From Pseudomicrostroma phylloplanum (lineage: Eukaryota; Basidiomycota; Exobasidiomycetes; Microstromatales), in contig BCHS01000014.1 in assembly GCA_039545275.1 (NCBI GenBank), positions 313,930 to 377,929 of the forward strand: a DNA stretch of 64,000 nucleotides. Direction: 5' to 3'. Below the pieces are notes generated by a model. It saw only the letters and a program-made list of their open reading frames with translations, was not told the origin of the DNA and searched no databases. How positions within the stretch are numbered: position 1 is the stretch's first letter; each line of letters starts with the position of its first letter. Positions 1-11,606 of the stretch are shown here, piece by piece. The position numbers and the translations under genes were made by a program.

Positions 1-3000
1 TGCACAGTGTGGTTCACAATGTCATGGCGCCCTGGTTTGATGCGTACATTGCTAGCAAGGATAAGCAGGTGGTTTCCTCCTCGAAGAACAAGGGCAATGA
101 TACCAGGATGGGTGAGTTGAGCTAGTGAAGGACAGACCGGCGGCCGGCTCTGACATTGTCTGCCACCCTCGCTCCATCACCGTGTAGGTATACCCATGGC
201 GAAGCGCAAGTTCGCCGAGCTAGAGCTTAGTCTGCTCCATCTGCAGCAGAACGTGGAGATCCCCGAGATCCACCTCTCCGTCCACCCTATCATTCGAGCT
301 ACCGTCGAGCGCTGTCAAGCTGCTGGGAAGAAAGTGGTCCCTGAAGAAGTGCAGCCACAGACGCTCTTGTCTGACAGCTCCTTTCTCAACAAGTTGCAGA
401 GCGACGTCAATGCATGGGTCAAGGAGGTGCAGACAGTGACCAAGCTCGATCGCGACGTTGCTTCGGGAACGACTTCGCAAGAGATCAATTTCTGGCTGTC
501 GATGGAGCGAGCCCAAGAGTCCATTGACACTCAACTGAGGTCTGACTCTATCAACCTCACACTTGGTATTCTTCGAAATGCGAAGCGCTTCCATGCTACC
601 GTGTCTTTCCTCGCTGACACTGGACTCAAAGACTGCACTGAGAAGGTCAACAACTATAACTTGCTGATGAAGGACTTTCCACTCAACGACCTCCTCTCGG
701 CGACTGACTTGAGCAAAGCAAGAGACGCTGTCCTCTCGATCTTCTCGCACCTCAACAAGAAGCTCCGCATTAGTCCATATCCCGTCAAGAGGGCGCTGCC
801 TTTGGTCGAAGCCATCTCTCGGGATCTCAACGAAACCTTGCTCAAGGTTCTCTCTTCGCAACGCCTGATGTACCAGGAGTTTCCGACCTTCTGCGACATC
901 ACCGCTACGGTCAACGAAGTCTTTCTTGCTTGGGATGAGTCGATGAAGGAGTTTGTCAACATCGCTCGAGAGGTGACCAGGAAGCGACAGGAGAAGTTTA
1001 TCCCCATCAAGGTCAATCCCGAGCATGTCAAGCTGAGGGATCGCTTGGCCTATGTCGGCGCGTTCCGACAGACGCACGAGCAGCTCCGGGCTATGGTGAG
1101 CTCGGGGAAAGGTCTTGGCGCAGACGCCAGTAACAGCGGGGACAAGCAAGTCGCACTGCAGTCTCAAGCTGGCATGGAGATGAGCGAAGAGATCCGCGCC
1201 GCATACGAATCCGTCAAGGTGATCGACGTGCTAGACGTCACTCAGGAGGGTACTGAAATCTGGTCAGCCGCTGAGCAAGCGTACAACGAAAGAGTTTCTC
1301 GAGTTGAGAGCACTTTGATTGCTCGACTGAGGGACCTACTCGGACAGGCCAAGTCGGCACGAGAGATGCTCCGCGTTCTGAGCCAGTTCAACTCGCTGTT
1401 CGTCCGACCGAAGGTCCGAGGTGCTGTCCAAGAGTATCAACAGCAGCTTCTGCAGAGCGTGAAAAGCGATATCCAAGCTCTGCACGACAAGTTCAAATCG
1501 CAGTATCGCCCTTCTCAGGCCAATCACCTCAGCCAACTACGCGATCTCCCTGAGATTGCTGGTGCCATCATTTGGGCTCGACAGATTGAGCGGCAGTTGG
1601 ACGTCTACATGAAGCGCGTGGAGGATGTGCTGGGGAAGGACTGGGAGCTCTTCGCTGAAGGACAGAGGCTCAGAAGTGAAAGTGATACCTTCAAACGGAA
1701 ACTCGCTACCCGACCGCTCTTCGATGGTTGGCTTCAAGATATCCAACGTCGAGAAATGAGCATTTCTGGGAGGCTGTTCAGCGTCAATCGCAACCGCGCT
1801 ACGAACACATTCGAGCTCGTCGTCAACTTTGACCGACACGTCATTGCTCTCTTCAAGGAAGTCCGGAACCTAATCTGGCTCGGCTTTCAGATTCCTCACG
1901 CGATCAACAACCTGGCCAAAGATGCGAAGCGAGTGTATCCTCAGGCCGTATCGCTCATGGAGACAGTGAGAACGTACACGCAGACCTGCAATCTTGTGTC
2001 AGCCAACCCGGGTATCGCTCCACTCGTAGCTCAGGTCCACACTGATGTTCATGCGCTCATTTCGCAAGGCATGTCTCTGCGATGGGAACACTTTGCAAAC
2101 ACCTACGAAAGCCACCGGGCGATGGCCTATTTGCCTGGCTCGGGCGGTGTGGACCCTCGTGAGAACAAGCAGGTCGCCTTTGTCCGGCAGTTCGCAAGCT
2201 CTGTCAGTCTCTTTCAAGACAAGACCAATGAGCTTATCGAGATGCAGGGTCAGACCAATGTGCTCGTCGAGGAGCTGAGGACTTGCGCCTATTCTGCCGG
2301 TGCTTTCGGAGAGCGACTGACGAAGATTCAGGCGACCATCGATAAGCTCAATCTCGAAGGATACCCCAATCTCGAGCAATGGACCACGGACCTCGACAAG
2401 CAGATTGAGGCAGTGCTGCTGGAGCGTTTGAGGCTCATCAGCGCTGCATGGTGTGCAGAGTTTACAAAGCAAGAAGGCAGCAGTGGTGGCGCCGGTGGCT
2501 CCTCTCGCCGCCTCTTTGGCGATGTGACGAACCTGCAGCAGAATCACGTCGATGGCACCGATGCCCGTCGCAAGGACAAGGCGCTCAAGGCCGCTATGGA
2601 GCGAGACCATGTCGTGTTGAAGCCACTCAAGCACGAGATCAAGCTCCAGAACCAACTGATCTACCTCGATCCTCCCCTCCAGTATGCTCGAGCTCGATGG
2701 TACCAGCAGCTTCATAGCGTCCTGGGCGTCATCTGCGGGCTGCAGCGTATCTTGAGCGCCCGCTACGAGATCGGTCTGCAAGTCCGCGGAGACGCTAGCA
2801 GCACAGATCGAACGTACACTTCCCTACTCACGCAACTGCGAGACGACACGCTTGTACGCCCTTTTGGTCTGATTGAAGGCAAGGTGGTTGAGCTCGATGC
2901 GTATCTGGCGAAGTGGCTCCAGTTCCAAAGCCTGTGGGACCTGGACGAGCAGGTAGCCGAGCGGATCCTCGGCGACTCTCTGAGCAAATGGCAGGACCTG

Positions 3001-6000
3001 CTTTCTTCCATTCGGAAGGCGCGTACGGTGTTCGACAACTCTGAGACTCATTTGGCGTTCGGAAGTGTCGTCACAGTGGAGTACGGGCAAGTGGCCACCA
3101 AGGTGAATGCAAAGTACGACTCGCTCCAGAGGATGTTCACTAGCCAATTTGCCTCTCGCCTCGGCAACTCAATGCGAGAGGTCCATGCTTCGATCCTCAA
3201 GACGAGGAACGATCTCGAGCAAGGCTCAATCGAGGCTAGCTCGACTGCCTCGACTGTCAACTTTGTCATGCTCGTCGAGGATACGAAGCGAAAAGTCAAG
3301 GTATGGGGCTCACAGGTGGAGGTCTTTGCTAGCGGTGAAAAGATCCTCCAACGGCAACGACATACCTTTCCCACTGAGTGGCTGTGGGTGGACCAGGTGG
3401 AAGGCCAGTATAGCGCGCTGAATGAGATCCTCGCTCGCAAAGACGCTGGAATACAGGAACAGAGGGCAGGCCTGGAGCTCAAAATCATGGCCGAAGACAA
3501 GATCCTCTCGGAGCGGTTGGCTGTGACTCTCGAAGCCTGGGAGGCTGAGAAGCCTATTCAGGGTCAATCGACTCCGGAGCGCTCCTTGAGCACCCTTAGC
3601 GACTTTGAAGGGCGCTTCGGTAAGCTTGTCGAAGACAGGACCCTGATGGTCCGCGCGAAGGAGGCGTTGGCCATTCCCTTCACTGAGACAGCAGACAATC
3701 TCGAGCCTGCCTTGGAGGAACTCCGAGATCTCAAGGCGGTCTGGACAGCCTTGTCGGGCATCTGGAAGCAGCTTGAAGAGCTCCGTGCTACCAAGTGGGC
3801 TAATGTGCCTGCTGCTCGCAAGCTCCGCCAGCAGATTGATGGTCTTCTTGATCAGACCAAGAGTCTGCCAGCTAGGATGCGCCAGTATGCTGCTGCTGAG
3901 CACTGTGCAGCCACATTGCGAGCGTTGCTCAAGACGACGGTCCTGATCTCTGAACTCAATGGCGATGCTATGCGGGACCGTCATTGGCGCACTCTGTGGA
4001 AGAGACTGGGCAAAGGGCACTACACCTCTTCACTCACTCTCGGTGCAGTCTGGGACCTCGATCTGAAGAAGAACGAGACGATCATTAAAGAAGTGGTAGC
4101 GATTGCTGCAGGCGAAGCTGCTTGTGAGAGCTTCCTACGAGAGACTCGGGAAGCTTGGACGTCTTACACGCTGGACCTAGTGCGAAGAGGTGACGCCCAT
4201 CTCATTCGTCACTTCGACGCTCTCTTTGGCCTTGCCGGCGATCATCTGTCTGCTTTGAGGCAGATGACTATGTCACCCCACTACAAGACCTTCGAGGAAG
4301 AAGCACGAGGTCTGACCGAGCGTCTGGAGCGAGTGTTGGAACTCTTCGAAGTCTACGCAGACGCTCAGACTCGGTACGTCTACCTTGCGGGTATCTTCCA
4401 TGGCAGCAATGAGATTCGAGCCATTCTGCCCGCCGAGAGCTCTCGCTTCCAGAGCGTCGAGGCGGAATTCATCAGCGTCATGCGAAAGGTCTCCAAGTCT
4501 CCCTTTGTCTTCGACGTCATTGTCATCCCTGGCATCTTGCGTACGCTCGAACGGCAAGCTGACTTGCTCACCAAGATACAGAAAGCTCTGGGAGAGTTCC
4601 TCGAGAGACAGAGAGCAATGACTCCTCGTCTGTATTTCCTCGGTGATGGAGACCTGCTGCAGCTCATCGGCAACAAGGACTTGGCGAACATTTCTAGTTC
4701 GCTCAGCAAGATGTTCGGCGGCATTGCCACTATCGAGACTGATGCGAGCGGCTCAGAGATGACTGCCATGGTGTCTCGAGAGGGGGAGAAGGTGGAGCTG
4801 AACAAGCCCATCAACCTCAGCAATGCCAAGGTCAACGATTGGCTTGCCCAGCTGGAGACCCAGATGAAGTCTACCTTGGCCTCGATGCTGAACGAGGCTT
4901 TGCTCGAGTTGCGGCCTCTGTACACCCAAGCTGACGTCTTGCCAGTGGATGAGTTCATGGCCTGGATGGACAAGGTGCCAGCGCAACTCACAATCTTGGC
5001 GGCTCAAGTCCTCTGGACCGAGCTCGTTGAAGCTGACCTCAAGATCGGACAGACATCTCAGCAGCCACTCGCCATCGTACTCAAGGGTCTCGATCTACTC
5101 GCCGACACTGTCCTTCGAGCAGACATCCAGCCTCTTCTGCGGCGAAAGTGCGAAGGTCTGGTCACCGAGCTGGTCTTGCAGAGGGATCTGTCACGCCAAT
5201 TGATCGCACAGAATGTCACTTCGCCCCAGTCGTGGGAGTGGCAAAGACAGATGCGCTTCTACTGGCTCGGTAGCGAGGTCAACAAGGTCGAAGTGTACAT
5301 GGCTGATGCCAAGATGGACTACGCCTGGGAGTACCTAGGTGCAGCGGACCGCCTCGTCACAACGCCACTCACGCTTCGAGCTTTCAGTGTTCTCACGCAG
5401 GCCAGGAACGCCAAGATGGGTTCGAGCTTGTTCGGACCGGCAGGAACCGGCAAGACCGAGAGTGCGAAAGCGCTCTCTGCTCGACTTGGTCAGATGTCGA
5501 TCGTAGTGAATTGCGACGAAGGCTTCGATCTGCCAGCCATGGGCCGCATCTTCATCGGTCTTTGCAGAGTGGGAGCAAGTGCTTGCTTCGATGAGTTCAA
5601 TAGACTTTCGGAGGCGGTGCTTTCCGCGGTCTCGCAGCAGATCCAGACGATCCAGGGTGGTCTAGCTGCTTTTGCTACGAGCAATAATGTTGAGATCGAG
5701 CTTGGTGGTAAGACCTTCCCCATGAACTCGGAGGTGGCTATCAACATCACCACCAATCCCACGTACGCCGGACGTAGCGCTCTACCGATCAACTTGAAGA
5801 AGCTGTTCCGAAGTGTGGCCATGACTCATCCAGATCGGGAGCTCATTGCTCAAGTCATGCTCTTCTCTCAGGGTTTCCGAACATCAGAGGCACTGGCTTC
5901 GAAGGTCGTGCCTTTCTTCGGCCTCTGTGCTGAGCAGCTGTCGCCGCAGTCTCACTACGACTTTGGTCTTCGAGCGCTGAAGAGTGTCTTGGTCAGCGCT

Positions 6001-9000
6001 GGACAGCTCAAGAGAGATCGACTGGAGGCAGAGAGGAGCACGCATGGAATTGTCGCTGGCGCAGCGGCTGCTTCTTCAGAGATTGCCGAGCAGGAGATTC
6101 TCATCCAGAGTATCACTGAAACCATCGTACCTAAGCTGGTGGGAGACGACGTGCCTCTTCTGAGTAGCTTGCTCTCGGATGTATTTCCTGGGGTGCAGTA
6201 CAAGCCTGCTAATCTGGAAGGACTCCTCGAGCATGTTCGAAACGTCTGCCGAGAAAAGCACCTGGTCTGTGATGGTGTTTGGCAATCCAAGATCATCCAG
6301 CTGTACCAGATCCACAAGATCTCACACGGTCTCATGCTGGTTGGTCCCTCAGGTACAGGCAAGACGGAAGCTTGGCAGGTGCTTCTCTCCGCTATGCAGC
6401 GCTTCGACGGCATCGAGGGCGTCAGTTACGTCATTGACCCGAAGGCGATCTCAAAGGACAGCCTGTACGGCAAGCTGGATCCGACCACGCGAGAGTGGAT
6501 CGATGGTCTCTTCACCTCCATCTTGCGCAAGATTGTCGACAATGCTCGAGGCGAGGCTAGTAAGAGGCACTGGATCGTCTTCGACGGCGACGTGGATCCG
6601 GAATGGGTCGAGAATCTCAACAGTGTCCTCGATGATAACAAGCTGCTGACGCTGCCCAATGGAGAGCGGCTCAGTCTGCCGCCGAATGTGCGGATCGTCT
6701 TTGAGGTCGAGAACCTGCGGTATGCTACTCTCGCGACAGTGTCGCGATGTGGCATGATCTGGTTCAGCAATGACAGTGTCACTCCAGCCATGACGTACAG
6801 CAACTACCTCGGCTCCCTTCGCTCGATTCCTCTAGGCAGTGGAGATGAAGAGGTGCCAGGCATTGCCAACGCTAGACTGCAGGCTGCGATGGGGACCACG
6901 GAGAACGAGATCTCGCCTGAGCTCCGTACTCAACAGCTCATTGCTGATACGATTGCGCCCTTCTTCAGCGACGACGGGCTTGTTGCTTTGGCCTTGCAGC
7001 ACGCCGGCGAGCAGTTCCACATCATGGACTTCACTTTTGCTCGTGCCGTAGGTACTCTGTTCTCCCTCATCAACAAGACCGTCCGCAATGTCCTTGACTA
7101 CAACGGACACCACACGGACTTCCCTCTCAACCCCGAAGTTGTGGAGCAGTATGCGCAGAAGAGACTTCTGATCAACATCCTCTGGGCTTTCACTGGTGAC
7201 TCGAAGCTGGACGTCAGAGCCGAAATGGGCGAGTTTCTCACGCGTCAGACGAGCATCGAGATGCCACCTCTTGGACCAGGAAGCTCATTGATCGACTTTG
7301 ACGTCCTCGTCAACAATGCAGAATGGTTCTCATGGGTCAGCAAGGTGCCTAGCATCGAGATTGAGACGGCCAAGGTCTCATCTGCCGATGTCGTCATCCC
7401 CACTGTGGACACTGTCCGTCATGAGGAGGTCCTATACTCATGGCTGTCTGAGCACAAGCCTCTGATGCTTTGTGGTCCTCCTGGATCAGGAAAGACGATG
7501 ACGCTCTTCAGTGCCCTGCGAAAGCTGCCCGACCAGGAAGTTGTCGGCCTGAACTTTTCAAGCGCTACGACTCCGGAGCTGATTCTCAAGACCTTCGACC
7601 AGTATTGCGAGTATCGCAAAACACCTAGCGGCGTCGTACTAGCGCCTGTGCAGCTTGGCAAATGGATCGTGCTGTTCTGCGATGAGATCAACCTGCCTGC
7701 CCTCGACAAATACGGCACACAGCGGGTCATCTCCTTCCTCCGTCAGCTTGTTGAGCGTGGCGGTTTCTGGCGACCATCAGACCGCGTCTGGGTACGCCTG
7801 GAGAGGATCCAATTTGTGGGCGCCTGCAACCCTCCGACTGATCCCGGCCGTGTGCCCCTCACGCACCGATTCCTGCGACACGCGCCTCTGGTCATGGTTG
7901 ACTATCCCGGCGAGATTTCTCTCAATCAGATCTACGGAACCTTCAATCGCGCTCTTCTCAAGGTCACGCCGAACTTGCGAGGCTACGCGGAACCTCTCAC
8001 GTCTGCGATGGTCGACTTCTACCTCGCCTCGCAGAAGCGATTCACTGCCGACCAGCAGGCGCACTACGTATACTCGCCGCGTGAGCTGACGCGATGGATG
8101 CGAGGAGTGTACGAGGCGATCAAGCCCCTCGACGATCTCACCCTCGATGGGCTCGTTCGTATCTGGGCCTACGAAGGTCTGCGACTCTTCCAAGATCGTC
8201 TAGTCTTTGAGTCGGAGAAGCAGTGGACCGATGCAGAGATCGACGCCACAGCCAGACAACACTTCCCAGTGGTTGGCGATGCCGCTCTTGCTCGACCAAT
8301 CCTCTTCTCGAACTGGCTGACCAGGACGACTCAGAGCGTTGACCAAGAGGCGTTGCGTCGACACACGAGCGCCAGGTTGGCTCAATACTCGGAGGAAGAG
8401 CTCGATATCCAGAAGCTCGTCCTGCACGACTCTGTACTCGACGTCGCCACGTGCATCGACCGAGTCCTGCGCCAACGCCAAGGGCACGTCCTCCTCATCG
8501 GTGTCAGCGGTAGCGGTCGCGCTACCCTGACCCGATTCGTATCATGGATGAATGGGCTGGGCGTCTTTACGATTGCTAGCAGCAACAAGTACTCGATGGC
8601 AGACTTCAACGAGGATCTCAAGGGCGTGCTGAGAAGAGCCGGTACGCAGGGAGAGAAGCTCTGCTTTATGATTGATGAGAGTCAGATCAAGGATCCTGCC
8701 TTCCTGGAGGCTATGAACAGTGAGTACGCTCGGTCGCGTACAGAGGACAACATGCGGAGAGGAACTGAATGCTGACGACCTCTCCTCTATCCCCATACTC
8801 AGCTCTCCTGGCAAATTCCGAAGTGCCCGGCCTCTTCGAAGGTGACGAGTACTCGGCATTGATGACAGCCTGCAAGGAAGGCTCCCAGCGCGACGGCCTT
8901 TTGCTGGACTCGCCCGAGGAGCTCTACGGCTGGTTCCAGGCGGAGATCAGTCGCAACCTGCACGTCGTCTTCACCATGAACCCGCCTGAGCAGGGCGGGA

Positions 9001-9062
9001 TGGGCAATAGGGCTGCCGCTTCGCCCGCTTTGTTCAACCGCACGACGATCATCTTCACATAG
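1..9062 (+). CDS. dyn1: cytoplasmic dynein heavy chain, N-terminal half (Dyn1-type split heavy chain), 5' partial
   Basis: Motor subunit of cytoplasmic dynein: tail plus the first four AAA modules. Exons read as <1-111, 188-8719 and 8803-9062, giving 2,966 residues in the window. The start lies upstream. Walker A motifs stand at window residues about 1786 (AAA1, GPAGTGKTE), 2089 (AAA2, GPSGTGKTE), 2466 (AAA3, GPPGSGKT) and 2808 (AAA4, GVSGSGRAT). Walker B segments are CFDEFNRL in AAA1, FCDEINLP in AAA3 and FMIDES in AAA4. The chain stops with TAG six residues after the AAA4 motif SPALFNR. The AAA4 remainder, stalk, microtubule-binding domain, AAA5 and AAA6 are absent, and no continuation exists in any frame downstream or elsewhere in the window. 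U. maydis makes dynein from two such genes, dyn1 and dyn2, so a natural split is more likely than a broken gene. AAA4 has Arg in place of the Walker A Lys. Confidence 0.93.
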
Positions 9063-9367
9063 TCCACGACGCCCTTCTTTACCCACACTTCCATCTGTTG
9101 AGCGATCACGCTATACTTCGTTTTTCCTTTGCCTGCTCCGAGGGTCTCCTTTGTCAATGGCTGATGTGCATTAGAGATGTTGCTAGTGTCTGTGTGCGAA
9201 TCGAGCAGAAGGAAGTCGAAGGATACGGTCCTGCTCCATGCTTGCTGCCCTGCTTCTCCATCCCACCCCCGGCTCTCACAGTCCCACTTGGTCTCCTCTC
9301 TTCTTTCATCGCCTCCCTGCCTGCCTGCCTGCCTTCCTGACCTATTTCCCGCTTTCGCTGCTAACCA
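9063..9367. other. convergent intergenic spacer
   Basis: 3' flanks of the dynein gene (+) and the hydrolase gene (-). It contains a short CCTG tetranucleotide array at about 9316-9333. No coding sequence resembling the missing dynein C-terminus was found here on either strand. Confidence 0.6.
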
Positions 9368-11132
9368 CTACAAATGGCTCTGCGTCCTCTGCACCCCTTC
9401 TCTAAACCACTTTGCAAAGGCGGTATAAGTCACCTTTGCCTCTTGGAGGAAGATTGCGATGCTGAAATAGTCGTGCACCGCATAGGGGTCTACGTAGTGG
9501 TGGACATTGAGGCCTAGAGAGCGGGCGCGCTCGACCATTGCGAGGCCCATGTCCCAGAGGAGCTCTGCGGAGAAAAGGGGAGAAGGGGGAGCAAGAAGGG
9601 AAAGGGCAAGAAGTCGGGATATAAGGACTTGCAAAGGGAGGTGTGAGGCGTTTTGCTCTCCGATCTGTACTCACCACTGCGACCGTTTGCGATGAACATC
9701 GGCGGGTACCTCTTTGCCTCTTCCTCTGGCAGATTGGCAAACGTGAACCAAGGGTCCTCCTTCTTGAGATGACCCCTATCAGCGCTCTTATCACCAAAGA
9801 GTCCCCTCGCCTCATGGCCCCAAGTCCCATACGGCAGCGCAATGATATCCTTTGGAGCATTCTCCTCGTAGCACTCTGGCTTATTCTCTGCGGATACGCG
9901 CGCATCGCAAAAGGGACTCAGCAAGAGGAGGGCCGCGGGCTTCTCTAGGCCGGATTCGGGCTCGTAGAGACGGAAGTCGCCGAGGAGGTAGCGGGTGAGG
10001 GAGAGGACTAGCTCGGCGCCGTAGGAGTCGCCGCCCAGGATGATCTGTGAGGGGAGGTAGCCTAGCTGGCGGGTGAGGTAGAACCAGCCGGCAAGAGCTT
10101 GTACGATGGAGCCGGGGAAGATGGCTTCGGGGGCAAGGAGGTAGTCGACGGCTGTGAGGGCGGGAGGAGGGGGGACGGCGCAAGGGTGAGCAAGTTGCGC
10201 TTGGCCGCCCAATGCTGACTGGACTGCAACTTCTTCTTCGTCGTCGTACTCACAGAAGACGTCGATGCCAGTGGTATGCGCGAGATTCTTTGCCAAGGTC
10301 TCTCCCATGAACAGGTCGCCAGCGGAAAAGGTCACGCTGGCTCCTCCATGGAAGTATAGGATCACAGGCCTATCCGTGCTCCTCGTCCTCCCCTTCTGGC
10401 TCGGCACCGGCGGGCTCACCCCATCCTTGTGCATGAACCAGAAACACCTAGTGCGCACTTTGGCAAATCCAGGATCCACAAGGGGTGGTCCATTGTAGGT
10501 AGGGCCATGCGCGGTACCCTCGCCTGCTTTACCAGTACGGATGGTGAGCAAACCTCGGAAGGCGTCGAGTGGGGGAGGAGGGATCCACACCTTGTCCGCC
10601 CGCTGACCCGCGGCGTGCTCTGCAGCCCTGAGCGCCATCTCTGGATGCACTACCCTTCCTCCGGGCCCACTTAGGTTCAGCAGACCTAGAAGAGTACCGA
10701 TGATGGTGCTCGACTCGCGCCAGCCGTGCTCCCGAGGCTGTACGGGCTGTACGCCAAACCGGGTGAAGAGACGCACCACGCGCCGCACGTGCATCACGCC
10801 TAGGTTCTGGATAAAGGACCAGCGTGGGTCCAGACGCGTGAGGGGTAGGAGGGAACGGAGGATGTAGAGGGGAGTGAGAAGCGTGGCACTGGGGACAAAG
10901 TAGATGTAGAAGAAGAGCTGTGGGGTGGGCAGGGCAGAGGTGCACAGGATCAGCCTCCTCAGCAGCCTGAACGATGTCCTTTGCCTGTGTATCGCAGCTC
11001 ACTCACCATCTTCAAGAACGGCATGAGCTTCCTAGGCGTAGGCGCCTTTGCCTCCCTCACCAGCTTCGCCACGATCGGATCGACTGCACCCCGCGGGAAG
11101 TCCTCCGTGGACCGATGAGTGATGGACGTCAT
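9368..11132 (-). CDS. alpha/beta hydrolase of the hormone-sensitive-lipase type, N-terminal hydrophobic anchor
   Basis: Probable carboxylesterase or lipase. Exons on the minus strand: 11132-11007, 10917-10254, 10151-9675, 9564-9368, giving 487 residues. Visible family marks are the HGGA oxyanion-hole motif, the nucleophile elbow GGDSYGAE (GDSxG), and a C-terminal HDYF supplying the probable catalytic His. After residue 42 a hydrophobic stretch (LFFYIYFVPSATLL) could anchor it to a membrane. The intron at 10152-10253 is 102 bp, a multiple of three, and has no stop codon. Unspliced reading would therefore insert 34 residues between the strand ending GIDVF and the conserved VDYLLAPEA segment. 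The family alignment favours splicing. Substrate is unknown. Confidence 0.82.
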
Positions 11133-11606
11133 TGTTGCACTTTGGTGTGGTACAGCGCGGTACTACTTCTGGGCAGCGTTGGCAGCTAGACGTTGCCGAC
11201 TTGACCACCGAGTCGAGTCGAGTGGAATGAAGCAAGAAGGAAGGTACAATGGTCAGATGAACAAGGAAATGGCAGCAGTAGCATCAGCAGCCTGCACCAG
11301 CACCCCTGCAGCACCCTGCTGGTTGGGGGAAGCTGACCTCGCCTCGCCCTCTTTCCGGGCCGGGCGGGCGGGAAGACGAGTGCGGGGGACGTCGCGGGGT
11401 TCGGCGTTGCGTGAAAAGGATGTCAAAGCCGACGACGCACAAGCCACATTCAGGCACGCACACGGAAAGGAAGCCGCAAGCGAGCAATCGATTGATCGAT
11501 CGGGATTGACATGACAGATTGCTTTGCTCCTAGAGTGAAGTGAGGTACCACTGTACAGGTCCAAGGGTGCGCATATACCTCCGTTTTGGAGTTGATCTGC
11601 TCTCTC
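11133..11606. other. intergenic spacer, hydrolase promoter
   Basis: 474 bp upstream of the hydrolase start and downstream of the next minus-strand gene. No conserved reading frame, RNA gene or clear TATA element was seen. Confidence 0.5.

Noticed and set aside
220..8621. Many antisense and alternative-frame open frames within the dynein gene
   Set aside because: They lie opposite a strongly supported coding sequence, have no recognisable protein character and are expected in GC-rich coding DNA.
9063..9428. Possible continuation of dynein beyond the stop through a further intron
   Set aside because: No frame downstream reads like the expected segment after FNR, and the next gene on the opposite strand begins at 9368.
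10529..11002. Minus-strand frame overlapping the hydrolase 5' end
   Set aside because: It crosses an intron with consensus ends. The spliced alternative gives a continuous hydrophobic and catalytic-domain protein.
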